From an uncultured Gemmatimonadota bacterium (lineage in GTDB: Bacteria > Gemmatimonadota > Gemmatimonadetes > Longimicrobiales > Gaopeijiaceae), in the NCBI GenBank assembly GCA_938030915.1, contig CALHIO010000083.1:1-14844 (forward strand): a DNA stretch of 14,844 nt. Reading direction: 5' to 3'. Shown in pieces: positions 6,399 to 14,024 of this stretch. How positions within the stretch are numbered: the stretch's first letter is position 1; every line of letters starts with the position of its first letter. The notes under the pieces were generated by a model, which saw nothing but the letters and a program-made list of their open reading frames with translations, was not told where the DNA came from and did not search any database. The position numbers and the translations under genes were made by a program.

Positions 6399-8195
6399 AT
6401 GGCGGACGGTTCGAGATTTCACGAAGAAGAGGCGCTGGGCAAAGCGTACGACGCACGCCTCATGCGTCGACTCATCGAGTACCTCAGGCCCTATCGCTGG
6501 CACGTCGCCGGAGCCCTCGTCGTCCTCCTGCTCGGATCCTGGATGGCCATCATCGGACCCTGGGTCACCCAGCGTGTGATCGATGAGGCCATCCCGACCG
6601 GAGACCGCGATCTCCTGGTCCAGCTGATCGGCATCTACGGGGCGGCGCTCGTGGCTGGATTCGTCCTCGAATACCTGAGGGCGCTCGTGACCACGTGGCT
6701 CGGTCAGTCAGTCATGTACGACCTTCGCCGGCAGATCTTTGAAAAGCTGCAGCGCTCGGATCTGCGCTTCTACGATCGAAATCCGATCGGTCGCCTCATG
6801 ACCCGCATCACCAACGATGTCGAGACGCTGAACACGCTCTTCAGCTCCGGCCTCGTCACGGTGTTCGGTGACATCTTCACGCTCGTGTTCATCATCGGCG
6901 CCATGCTGACCATGAACTGGCGACTCGCCCTGGTCTCCTTCAGCATCCTGCCGTTCGTCTTCTGGGCAGCGTTTCTCTTCCGGTCCCGGATCCGGACGGC
7001 GTATCGCGATATACGGGTCCGCATCGCCCGTATCAACGCCTTTCTTCAAGAACGCATCACCGGCGTACGCGTCGTCCAGCTGTTCAACCGGGAGCAGGCC
7101 GACGCGGAACGCCTCGCGGAGCTCAACGAGGATCACCTGCAGGCACACCTGCGCTCGATCACCTACTACGCGCTTTTCTTTCCCGTCATCCAGTTCTTCA
7201 CTGCACTCGCCCTCGCGCTGATCCTCTGGTATGGCGGTTTGCGGATGCTGGACGGCCTTCTCACGGTGGGTGTCATCGCGGCCTTCCTGCAATACGCGCG
7301 CCGATTCTTCCGCCCCATCCAGGATCTGTCGGAGAAGTACAACCTCCTTCAGGCGGCGATGGCCTCCTCGGAGCGCGTTTTTCAGCTCCTCGATGAAGAG
7401 ATCGACGTTCAGGATCCGGAGGCCCCTCGCTCGTTCCCCCCGGACGGCCAGGGGGAGATCGTCTTCGAGCACGTGTGGTTCGCCTACGGAACCACCGAGG
7501 ACGGGGAGCCGGACTGGGTGTTGAAGGATGTCAGCTTCACCATCGCACCCGGCGAAAAGGTGGCGATCGTGGGGCACACCGGAGCCGGCAAGACGACGCT
7601 CATCAACCTCCTGATGCGCTTCTACGATGTGCAACGAGGACGGATCCTGCTCGACGGCGTACCGATCACGGAGGTCCGGATGGGTGCGCTCCGGGAGCGC
7701 GTGGGACTCGTCCTGCAGGACGTCTTCCTGTTCAGCCAGGACATCGCCTACAACGTGCGCCTCGGCTCACCCGAGATCACGCAGAAGCAGATCACCGCGG
7801 CGGCCGAGCGCATCGGAGCAGCGGACTTCATCCGGCGACTTCCCGACGGATACGATCAGCCGCTGGGGGAGCGCGGGTCGACCCTCTCCGTCGGAGAGCG
7901 TCAACTCGTCAGCTTCGCCCGGGCACTCGCGTTCGACCCCCAAATCCTGGTGCTCGACGAGGCGACGAGCTCAGTAGACTCGGAGATCGAGGCGAAGATC
8001 GAACACGCCACCGACGAATTGCTGGCCGCTCGAACCTCGCTCGTCATCGCGCACCGCCTTTCGACCGTGCAGAACGCCGACCGGATCATCGTGATGCATC
8101 GTGGCGAGGTCGAAGAGGAGGGCACCCACACGGAGCTCCTCGCCGAGGCGGGCCTCTACGCCCGGCTGCACGAACTCCAGTTCGCGGCGGCGTAG
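6399..8195 (+). CDS. ABC transporter, ATP-binding/permease half-transporter (ABCB/MsbA-like type IV exporter)
   Basis: This is a 598-residue exporter half, presumably a homodimer in the inner membrane. The N-terminal domain has six hydrophobic spans at roughly 38-58, 72-94, 150-172, 176-196, 252-280 and 285-303. The nucleotide-binding domain is complete: Walker A GHTGAGKT (392-399), Q-loop LQDVFLFSQ, signature LSVGE (496-500), Walker B ILVLDE with catalytic Glu521, and the switch His552 in IAHRLST. The signature reads LSVGE rather than LSGGQ, a variant I recall from this exporter branch. The substrate cannot be read from sequence; lipid, peptide and drug export are all possible, so no symbol is given. 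The gene follows hisIE after 57 bases without a clear terminator. No strong ribosome site precedes the ATG, and an in-frame ATG at 6462 is an alternative start. Confidence 0.93.
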   Translation: MADGSRFHEEEALGKAYDARLMRRLIEYLRPYRWHVAGALVVLLLGSWMAIIGPWVTQRVIDEAIPTGDRDLLVQLIGIYGAALVAGFVLEYLRALVTTWLGQSVMYDLRRQIFEKLQRSDLRFYDRNPIGRLMTRITNDVETLNTLFSSGLVTVFGDIFTLVFIIGAMLTMNWRLALVSFSILPFVFWAAFLFRSRIRTAYRDIRVRIARINAFLQERITGVRVVQLFNREQADAERLAELNEDHLQAHLRSITYYALFFPVIQFFTALALALILWYGGLRMLDGLLTVGVIAAFLQYARRFFRPIQDLSEKYNLLQAAMASSERVFQLLDEEIDVQDPEAPRSFPPDGQGEIVFEHVWFAYGTTEDGEPDWVLKDVSFTIAPGEKVAIVGHTGAGKTTLINLLMRFYDVQRGRILLDGVPITEVRMGALRERVGLVLQDVFLFSQDIAYNVRLGSPEITQKQITAAAERIGAADFIRRLPDGYDQPLGERGSTLSVGERQLVSFARALAFDPQILVLDEATSSVDSEIEAKIEHATDELLAARTSLVIAHRLSTVQNADRIIVMHRGEVEEEGTHTELLAEAGLYARLHELQFAAA

Positions 8196-8231
8196 CGCCG
8201 ACCGGACAGGGGTCTGGAACCTCGGCTCCGC

Positions 8232-9920
8232 TCAGCCGCTTTCTCTGGACGCTGTGAAACGCAGCGTGTCGATCGGTGGCACCGTGTCGGTGGCCGGAGA
8301 GGGATTCGGGACAGGCAACGTCCAGTCGGGAGAAATCTCACCGATCCGTGACGGAACCTCCGCCCGGGCCGGCTCGCTCTGCGTCGACGAGGGCTCTTCC
8401 GCCCCCGTCTCCGGTGCGACCTCCTGGGCCTCGAACCACGCCACCTCGAACGCCGATACCGAATCCATCACCTCAAAGCGGCGTGACGTCGGGCTCAGTA
8501 CGCCGGCCACTCGCACGAGTGGGTCGTTCTCGAAACCCCCAACCGGCTCGAGCGCTCCTGTCGAATAGCGCGTCGAGGGATTCCAGAGGATCCATTCGTA
8601 TACGCCGACATCGTACGTCGCCTGGATCTGAGCCCGGACTTCGGCGGGACCGTAGGCAGGCCGCCCCAGACTGAAGTCCTGCAGCCAGGGCCGTGTCAGC
8701 CCGGCACGATCGACCGACTCGGAGCGCCGCAAGGCATCGCGCAGCGCCGCAAACACCACTTCATACGGGTACGCGTTCGGCACCGAGTATCCGAAGCTTC
8801 CCTCCCAGTAATGGCTGGGGTACACCATGGGCAGCGCGACATCGACCACGTCGATGAAGCTCTCCCACAACTGGCCGATACCGATGTCCCGTCGGAACGT
8901 CGTCGTCACACCAAAGACGTCGGCGGTCGAACGGACCGGAAGATCGGCGAGCTCTTCACGGGCGTAGCTGAGGAAGCCGCGGACGGCGTCGACCCTCAGT
9001 CGGTCCTCCCCCCCGGTGAAGACCGCACGCGCCATGTCCGACGCGGGTGCATCAGGGAACCGGATGTAGTCCCACTGGATCTCCGGGAACCCCATCTCTG
9101 CCACTTCACGGGCGAGCGCAACGTTGTAGGCCCAGAGCTCTTCGTTGAAGAGGTTCTGCCAGATGATCTCCTTACTGTCGATCCACACCCCTCCCGCGGT
9201 GTCCTGCACGGCCGTCTCCGGGCGCGCGGCGGCAAGGAGCGGATCCTTCACGACCACGATCCGCGCGATCGGGTAGATCCCTGCCTCATCCAGGCGGTCG
9301 AGGAGACCGGGTAGGTCCCGGATCCGGATCTCACCGTCGGCACCGATCTCCCTGGCGAGCTCCAGGTCGGTCTCGTGGCTGATGAAGCCGGTCGCGTCCT
9401 TGATGTCGATCACGAGGGCGTTGACCTCGGTTGTCGCCGCGATCTCGAGCAGCTCGGCCATCCGGCGGGTCGACCCCGCGGCCCATGCATTCACGTAAAG
9501 ACCGCGGACGTGTTCCGGCCTCGGGAAACGGGCGGCCTCGAAGTCCGCCCGTACGGGAGCGGACGGAGGCATGAACGGCCCCTCGGAAGACAGACCCGCC
9601 GGCGGACGATACGGGCGCGCGGCCGCGGGGATCGGTGCGGCGGGTGTCGCTTCGGGTTCGGGGTCTACGCCTCCGTCACCGTCGAGACCCCCGTCCTCCG
9701 TCTCCGTCTCGGCCGGCTCTACGCTGTAGAGATCCTCACTGCCCGGGGCCCGGCCTTCTCCAACCGCTTCGGACAGCGACTGTGCCGAGTCCGGGGATTC
9801 GATCTCCGAAAGCGGCCAAGACTCGCTGTCCGGCGTCGCGTCCGCACACCCCCAGACGAGAGGCACGAGGAGCGCCGTCGTCATCCGACGCACGAGCGAG
9901 AGGGTGGGCGGCGACCTCAT
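8232..9920 (-). CDS. DUF4015 putative glycoside hydrolase-like lipoprotein
   Basis: The 562-residue protein begins with a signal peptide (basic RR, then a hydrophobic run) ending in LVWGC. This gives a likely lipidated Cys25, although Trp at -2 is atypical for a lipobox. A Glu/Asp/Ser/Pro-rich linker covers about 26-135. The folded part (about 139-462) matches the DUF4015 family (PF13200), a TIM-barrel-like domain related to glycoside hydrolases: RGLYVNAWAAGS, VIDIKDATG (170-178), IQWDYIRFPD (281-290), ADVFGVTTT (333-341) and ALPMVYPSHYW (362-372). The C-terminal 80 or so residues are again Pro/Ser/Glu-rich. Enzymatic activity and substrate are unknown; a cell-wall or envelope polysaccharide is an inference. 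The start at 9920 is four bases after the rhodanese stop. The open frame reaches 9974, but that would place the signal peptide internally. An in-frame ATG at 9884 is possible. Confidence 0.87.
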   Translation of the reverse strand: MRSPPTLSLVRRMTTALLVPLVWGCADATPDSESWPLSEIESPDSAQSLSEAVGEGRAPGSEDLYSVEPAETETEDGGLDGDGGVDPEPEATPAAPIPAAARPYRPPAGLSSEGPFMPPSAPVRADFEAARFPRPEHVRGLYVNAWAAGSTRRMAELLEIAATTEVNALVIDIKDATGFISHETDLELAREIGADGEIRIRDLPGLLDRLDEAGIYPIARIVVVKDPLLAAARPETAVQDTAGGVWIDSKEIIWQNLFNEELWAYNVALAREVAEMGFPEIQWDYIRFPDAPASDMARAVFTGGEDRLRVDAVRGFLSYAREELADLPVRSTADVFGVTTTFRRDIGIGQLWESFIDVVDVALPMVYPSHYWEGSFGYSVPNAYPYEVVFAALRDALRRSESVDRAGLTRPWLQDFSLGRPAYGPAEVRAQIQATYDVGVYEWILWNPSTRYSTGALEPVGGFENDPLVRVAGVLSPTSRRFEVMDSVSAFEVAWFEAQEVAPETGAEEPSSTQSEPARAEVPSRIGEISPDWTLPVPNPSPATDTVPPIDTLRFTASRESG

Positions 9921-9924
9921 GACG

Positions 9925-10266
9925 TCAGTAAGCGCGCAGCGTCGGATCGACGTCGGCCCGCCACCCGAGCACACCGCCCTTCAGATTCAGCACCCGCCCG
10001 TACCCGCGCTGCATCAGGATCGCGGTCGCCCACGCGCTCCGCCCTCCACTGCGACAGTAGAGCACGACTTCGTCGTCAGGGGACACCTCGTCCACCCGCT
10101 GCGGAAATTCTCCCGTCGGGATCCGAAGCTGATCGTGCTGCGGCAAATCGGCGATCTGCGCCTCATGGTACTCCCGGACGTCCACGAGGACCGGGATGTC
10201 ACCGGCGTCGAGGCGCGCCTTGAGCTCCAGCGGTGTAATCTCCGGCACATCAGGCTGATGGTTCAT
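9925..10266 (-). CDS. Rhodanese-like sulfurtransferase domain protein
   Basis: This is a small cytoplasmic single-domain rhodanese of 113 residues. The family moves sulfane sulfur through a persulfide on the active-site cysteine. The active-site loop is CRSGGRS with Cys71, preceded by VVLY and followed by the helix AWATAILMQRGY. The N-terminal VLVDVREYHEAQIADL block and the C-terminal LKGGVLGW block are standard. The ATG at 10266 overlaps the stop of the upstream kdtA-like gene as ATGA, which makes it a better start than the one at 10305. The DUF4015 lipoprotein follows after four bases. The physiological sulfur donor and acceptor are not apparent, and nothing nearby is an obvious thiolation partner. 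Confidence 0.9.
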   Translation of the reverse strand: MNHQPDVPEITPLELKARLDAGDIPVLVDVREYHEAQIADLPQHDQLRIPTGEFPQRVDEVSPDDEVVLYCRSGGRSAWATAILMQRGYGRVLNLKGGVLGWRADVDPTLRAY

Positions 10267-11576
10267 CGAATCGTCGAGATGAGTGAATCCAGAAGGGTCG
10301 CACACCGCTTCGCGGCGCCACGATGTCGGTCAATATACCCGACAGCTGCCGAGCCGGCTTCGTTGCGGCTTTCCTCGTCCAGAAGCCATGCGCTGACGAC
10401 CTGCGCCAACGCGTGCTGATCGCCTGCGACCTTCGCGCCGCCATCCGCGATCAGCTCGGACGCCGCGCGGGCGTTGTGATGCCTCGGGCCGAAGACGACC
10501 GGACTCCCCGCGGCGGCCGGCTCCAGAACGGAGTGAAGCCCGCGATCGTGAAAAGCGCCTCCGACGAACGACACCGTAGCGACCTCGTAGAGCTCAGCGA
10601 GCACACCCACGCGTTCGACGACGATCGCGTCCGGGCCGGAATCCGCTAAGGTGGACGGCGTCCCGGTCCGTCGCTCGAAGTCAGCGAGGGTCGTCGTCCG
10701 CCAGCCATGGGCACGAAGACGCTCCATCAGGCCAGCCACCACCGCGCTCGTTGGCTCATGCGGTGCGATCACGACCCTCAGACCCTCGACGGCCGTACGC
10801 ACGCGTTCGAGCGCGGGGAGCAGAACGTCTTCATCCGCACGCCAGGTGGAGCCGGCCACCACCGTCGGTCGACGGTCGCGCTGAAAGGGCATGAGCCACG
10901 ACGCTTCACGATTCCGGGCATCGAACCGAGTCGCTGCGGAGTCGATCCCCGGGTCGCCCACGACCTCGAGAACGCCGGCCAGCACACCCAGCTTCCGGAG
11001 CTGCTCGGCGTCAGCCTCCGAATTCGCGGCCGCCAGCGACATCCGGCTCCACGCCCGCCCGAGTAGCACCCGTGCCATCGGGCTCGTACGCCCTGCCCCA
11101 TCGGGGACGGTCGCGGCTACGATGGCTACAGGGATGGCACGACGAGCCGCCTCCGAAGCGAGCGTCGGCCACACCTCCGTCTTCGTGAAGACGACCGCGT
11201 CCGGCTCCAGCGCATCGAGAACCCGGGCGAGTGGCCGCTTCAGGTCCCAGGGGAGATAGGCAGCAACGTCGACGGCCATACCACGCGCAAGATCCACCGC
11301 GGACGGCGAGAAGAAGGTGAAGGCCACCTGAAGGTCGGGGCGGGCGGCGCGAAGCTCCTCGATCACGGCCTGAGCCTGCAGCCCCTCCCCCACGCTCGGC
11401 GCGTGGAACCACACGACCGGTCGCTGCGGATCCCTGATCGTCTCTCCCCACAGCGCGAGCACTTCGTGGGCGCGTCGACGGCCCGCGAGGCCTCGCGCCA
11501 CCTTGGAGTCACCGATCGAGAAGAGCGGAGCAGCGAGGCGCACGACGGCCCACACGAACCGATAGAGAAGACTCAA
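10263..11576 (-). CDS. waaA: 3-deoxy-D-manno-octulosonic acid (Kdo) transferase
   Basis: WaaA/KdtA transfers Kdo from CMP-Kdo to the lipid A precursor at the inner face of the cytoplasmic membrane, linking lipid A to the LPS core. The sequence shows an N-terminal membrane-anchoring helix (LLYRFVWAVVRLAAPLF), the glycine/arginine block ARGLAGRR, and HAPSVGEG with the expected catalytic Glu64. TKTEVWPTL (131-139), VAGSTW, VIAPHEP and the C-terminal nucleotide-sugar site FVGGAFHDRGLHSVLEPA (337-354) followed by VVFGPRHHN are also present. The usual HN-x-LEP reads HSVLEP here. The start is uncertain. A TTG at 11576 sits where family homology begins and gives about 437 residues. An ATG at 11657 adds 27 polar residues and would overlap the start of the divergent gene. 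The end overlaps the rhodanese start by four bases. Confidence 0.92.
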   Translation of the reverse strand: MSLLYRFVWAVVRLAAPLFSIGDSKVARGLAGRRRAHEVLALWGETIRDPQRPVVWFHAPSVGEGLQAQAVIEELRAARPDLQVAFTFFSPSAVDLARGMAVDVAAYLPWDLKRPLARVLDALEPDAVVFTKTEVWPTLASEAARRAIPVAIVAATVPDGAGRTSPMARVLLGRAWSRMSLAAANSEADAEQLRKLGVLAGVLEVVGDPGIDSAATRFDARNREASWLMPFQRDRRPTVVAGSTWRADEDVLLPALERVRTAVEGLRVVIAPHEPTSAVVAGLMERLRAHGWRTTTLADFERRTGTPSTLADSGPDAIVVERVGVLAELYEVATVSFVGGAFHDRGLHSVLEPAAAGSPVVFGPRHHNARAASELIADGGAKVAGDQHALAQVVSAWLLDEESRNEAGSAAVGYIDRHRGAAKRCATLLDSLISTIR

Positions 11577-11655
11577 CGGGGGCTCTGTGATCGGTATCGG
11601 GCGCGATGCATGCACGGAGCATAGGGCGAGGCCCGGACGGTCGGTAGATTTCGCC

Positions 11656-11865
11656 ATGAACTACCAGATCACAGTCCGCTTCGGCGGTCGCTTCCAGCGG
11701 TACCACACCTTCACCGTTTCAGCGTCCGACGCCGCGACCGCCCTGCGGCAAGCGGCGGACGAGATCCCCGCGGACATCGCCTCGGACGTGGATCTCGTCG
11801 AACTCCGTGTCGCCGTGGACCCCGACCATCGCACGTATCTGGGTGAAGACGATCCCGGCCCGTGA
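11656..11865 (+). CDS. Small protein of unknown function (69 residues)
   Basis: I do not recognise a named family. The protein begins MNYQITVRFGGRFQRYHTF and alternates hydrophobic and polar residues like a beta-strand pair. A helix-like stretch follows (SDAATALRQAADEIP), then a second strand-like segment (VDLVELRVAV) and the tail DPDHRTYLGEDDPGP, suggesting a small alpha/beta fold. There is no signal peptide or membrane span. The frame is open from 11587, but the ATG at 11656 gives the natural start. No clear ribosome site precedes it, so it could be leaderless or weakly expressed. Its start is divergent to the kdtA-like gene. It is likely real because the composition and codon pattern look like the neighbours, but there is no functional evidence. 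Confidence 0.7.
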   Translation: MNYQITVRFGGRFQRYHTFTVSASDAATALRQAADEIPADIASDVDLVELRVAVDPDHRTYLGEDDPGP

Positions 11866-11949
11866 TCCGGATCCGAATGTGACGACACACGCGTAGAAGA
11901 AACGAAGCCGCACGACCGTACTAGGGACGATTCATCGCCTTTCGATCGC

Positions 11950-11957
11950 AGAGGAAG
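11950..11957 (+). promoter_or_regulatory. Ribosome binding site for the SPFH gene
   Basis: AGAGGAAG lies 5 bases before the ATG at 11963 (7 bases from its AGGA core). It fixes the start of the prohibitin-like gene just before its first membrane span. Confidence 0.65.
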
Positions 11958-11962
11958 CCGCC

Positions 11963-12862
11963 ATGGGCCAGATCATTCTCGCCGTCTTCGTGATCCTTAT
12001 CGGTGCGGTGATCCGCGCCGTTGGCCCGGCCACCGGGAAGCCCAACGCGACGGGCGCGTCGAAGGTCGCGGGATACGGATTCATGTTCACCGGTGTGGCG
12101 CTCGCCCTCGGGAACGCGCTCACGGTGATCTCGGTTGGTGAGGTCGGGGTCAAGCACTTTCTCGGCAGCGTGGACGAGACCCCACTGGAGCAGGGTGTCC
12201 ATCTCATCAACCCGCTCGCGAGTATCGAGAAGATGTCGGTTCGCGAGCAGAGCTATCCGCCGGATGGCGGGATCGAGCGGATCGAGGCTCAGACGAGCGA
12301 GCAGCTGAATGTCTCGCTCGAGGTCGCGATTCTCTTCCAGCTCGACGGGGGTGCAGCCCCCGAGCTTTATCAGAGGCTGGGCAGCGAGCGGAGCATCAAG
12401 AGCAGCATCGTGCTGAACGCCATGCGCAACGGCGTGCGGGACGCCGTCGCCACCAAGTCGATCAATCAGATCTTTTCTCCCGACCGACGCGAGATCGCCA
12501 ACGACATGCGCGTAGCGATTCAGGACAAGGCGGGGGACCGGATCCAGGTCGTGGACGTCTTCGTGCGGGACATTCAGGCGCCGCCACGCGTCCGTGAGGC
12601 GATCGAGGCCAGAATCGAGCGTGAGCAGCAGGTCGAGCAGGAGCGCTTCCAGACGGAGATCATCCAGGAGCGTGCCCAGCAGGCCGTCGAAGAGGCGCGA
12701 GGGATCGCCGAAGCACAGAAGATCATCTCCGAAGGCCTGACCCCGGAGTACCTGACCTTCAAGTACATCGAGCAGCTCGGTACCATGCCCGCCGGTTCGG
12801 TCGTGTACGTACCGACCGAGGGCGGAGTCCCGCTGATGCGCTCGCTTGGAGGAGGAAACTGA
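11963..12862 (+). CDS. Prohibitin-like SPFH/Band 7 membrane protein
   Basis: SPFH proteins form large ring or cage assemblies in membranes that organise microdomains and often modulate membrane proteases such as FtsH. This 299-residue protein has two hydrophobic spans near the N-terminus (about 3-20 and 36-56), then the SPFH domain (about 57-215) starting VISVGEVGVKHFLG. Prohibitin-like blocks include GVHLINP, SEQLNVSLEVAILFQL, SSIVLNAMRNGVRDAVA and VVDVFVRDIQAPPRVREAI. A charged, coiled-coil-prone helix follows (about 208-257, rich in Glu, Gln and Arg), then YLTFKYIEQLG and a glycine-rich end. Two spans are unusual next to the single anchor of classical prohibitin; the first may be a cleaved or re-entrant segment. 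A lipoprotein peptidase gene follows 52 bases downstream on the same strand, which suggests a shared transcript. Confidence 0.9.
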   Translation: MGQIILAVFVILIGAVIRAVGPATGKPNATGASKVAGYGFMFTGVALALGNALTVISVGEVGVKHFLGSVDETPLEQGVHLINPLASIEKMSVREQSYPPDGGIERIEAQTSEQLNVSLEVAILFQLDGGAAPELYQRLGSERSIKSSIVLNAMRNGVRDAVATKSINQIFSPDRREIANDMRVAIQDKAGDRIQVVDVFVRDIQAPPRVREAIEARIEREQQVEQERFQTEIIQERAQQAVEEARGIAEAQKIISEGLTPEYLTFKYIEQLGTMPAGSVVYVPTEGGVPLMRSLGGGN

Positions 12863-12914
12863 CGATTCGCTCCACCGTAGAGCACCCCGTCCCGTCGAGC
12901 GAGGCAACCGGCTG

Positions 12915-14024
12915 ATGTCCCTCCTGGCCCGCGTCGGCTCACCGCGCAGCCGCGCGCTCCTCGCGGCCGCTGCGCTCGTCCTGGCCGCAGGCTGTATGGC
13001 CTGCTCGCCCGTGTACGTGGTGAAGGCGGGGATCGCCGAGGTGGGGATCCTCAGGGCCCGTCAACCGATCCACCAGGTCCTGAACGACAGCACCGTCGAT
13101 CCGGACACACGCGGAAAGCTCTCCTACGTCGTCGAGGCCCGGCGGTTCGCCGCAGAAGAGCTGGGGATCGACGTCGGTGACTCGTACACGATGTTCACGC
13201 AGCTCGACCGGGATACGCTCGCCATGGTCGTCACGGCCGCGTATCCCGATCGTCTGATTCCCAAGACGTGGTGGTTTCCGATCGTCGGACACGTGCCGTA
13301 CAAAGGGCACTTCTCACTGCAGGCCGCACTGGACGAAGAGGCAGATCTGGCTGCCGAAGGATATGACACGTGGGTACGCCCCACCGCCGCCTTCAGCACC
13401 CTGGGCTGGTTCAACGACCCGATCCTGTCGACCGCGCTGCGCACCGACGACGTGGAGGTCGTGGCCACGGTCATCCACGAACTCTCCCATCAGCACCTCT
13501 TCGTCCCGGGACAGGTCACCTTCAACGAGAGCTTCGCGACGTTCGTCGGACGCGTGGGAGCGGCGCGTTTCTTCTGCACTCGCGAAGGGAGCGGGCCGGA
13601 TTCCGTGAAGTGTCAGCGAGCACTCGCGCGCTGGCGGGACGTCCAGCGCTTCAGCCGGTACCTCGACGACTTCGTCGAGCGGCTTGAAACGGTGTACGAC
13701 GACCCCGACCTCACGCCCGAGCAGAAGGTGGTCGAGCGTCTGCCGGTGATTGCCGACGCCCTGCGCGACTTCGATGAACGTGTCGCGCCCGAATTCGAAG
13801 CCCTGACGTTCGCGGGCTTCCGCAACCAGCCGGTCAACAACGCGACCCTCTTGTCACGGATCCGCTATTACAACCGGCTCGCGGACTTCGACGCCTTCCT
13901 CGCGACCCACGACGGGGATCTGGTTCGCGCACTCGAGGCGTTAAAGGAGCGCGCGCCCGCGGCCGATGATGCGTTCGAACTTCTGCCTGACACGCGGAGC
14001 GTCGCTACTCGGCCGGGATCGTGA
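12915..14024 (+). CDS. Predicted zinc aminopeptidase lipoprotein (PF10023 family)
   Basis: This 369-residue protein starts with a signal peptide ending in LAAGC, a good lipobox, so Cys27 is probably lipidated and the enzyme faces the periplasm or sits in the outer membrane. The body matches the putative aminopeptidase family PF10023. It has WWFPIVGHVPYKGHFS, the zinc site HELSHQ (His188, Glu189, His192) and, after a short gap, NESFATF with the expected third ligand Glu205. This is an HExxH...E gluzincin-like arrangement. Substrate and true activity are not known from sequence. The frame is open from 12846, but the ATG at 12915 puts the signal peptide at the N-terminus and has a weak GAGG ten bases upstream. 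The last 20 bases overlap the convergent molybdenum-enzyme gene. Confidence 0.9.
   Translation: MSLLARVGSPRSRALLAAAALVLAAGCMACSPVYVVKAGIAEVGILRARQPIHQVLNDSTVDPDTRGKLSYVVEARRFAAEELGIDVGDSYTMFTQLDRDTLAMVVTAAYPDRLIPKTWWFPIVGHVPYKGHFSLQAALDEEADLAAEGYDTWVRPTAAFSTLGWFNDPILSTALRTDDVEVVATVIHELSHQHLFVPGQVTFNESFATFVGRVGAARFFCTREGSGPDSVKCQRALARWRDVQRFSRYLDDFVERLETVYDDPDLTPEQKVVERLPVIADALRDFDERVAPEFEALTFAGFRNQPVNNATLLSRIRYYNRLADFDAFLATHDGDLVRALEALKERAPAADDAFELLPDTRSVATRPGS

Noticed and set aside
6708..7634. Long - strand open frame (308 codons) inside the ABC transporter
   Set aside because: The translation is rich in charged residues with no domain pattern, whereas the + frame carries all ABC motifs. 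It is a GC-bias shadow.
8223..8243. Possible terminator between the convergent ABC and DUF4015 genes (stem CGGCT/AGCCG followed by CTTTC)
   Set aside because: There are only five base pairs and a weak T-tract, and it overlaps the stop region of the - strand gene. It may be chance in high-GC DNA.
11866..11949. Promoter for the SPFH gene (TACTAG-like -10 near 11920)
   Set aside because: No matching -35 at proper spacing was found, and the GATCCGGATC palindrome near 11864 has no supporting context.
12848..12856. Strong Shine-Dalgarno-like GGAGGAGGA at the end of the SPFH gene
   Set aside because: It encodes the C-terminal glycines, and no ATG, GTG or TTG lies at a suitable distance downstream. 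The next gene starts at 12915, too far away.
11921..12907. Long - strand open frame (328 codons) opposite the SPFH gene
   Set aside because: It looks like a repetitive Asp/Arg/Leu mirror of the SPFH coiled-coil codons, with no start context and no domain.
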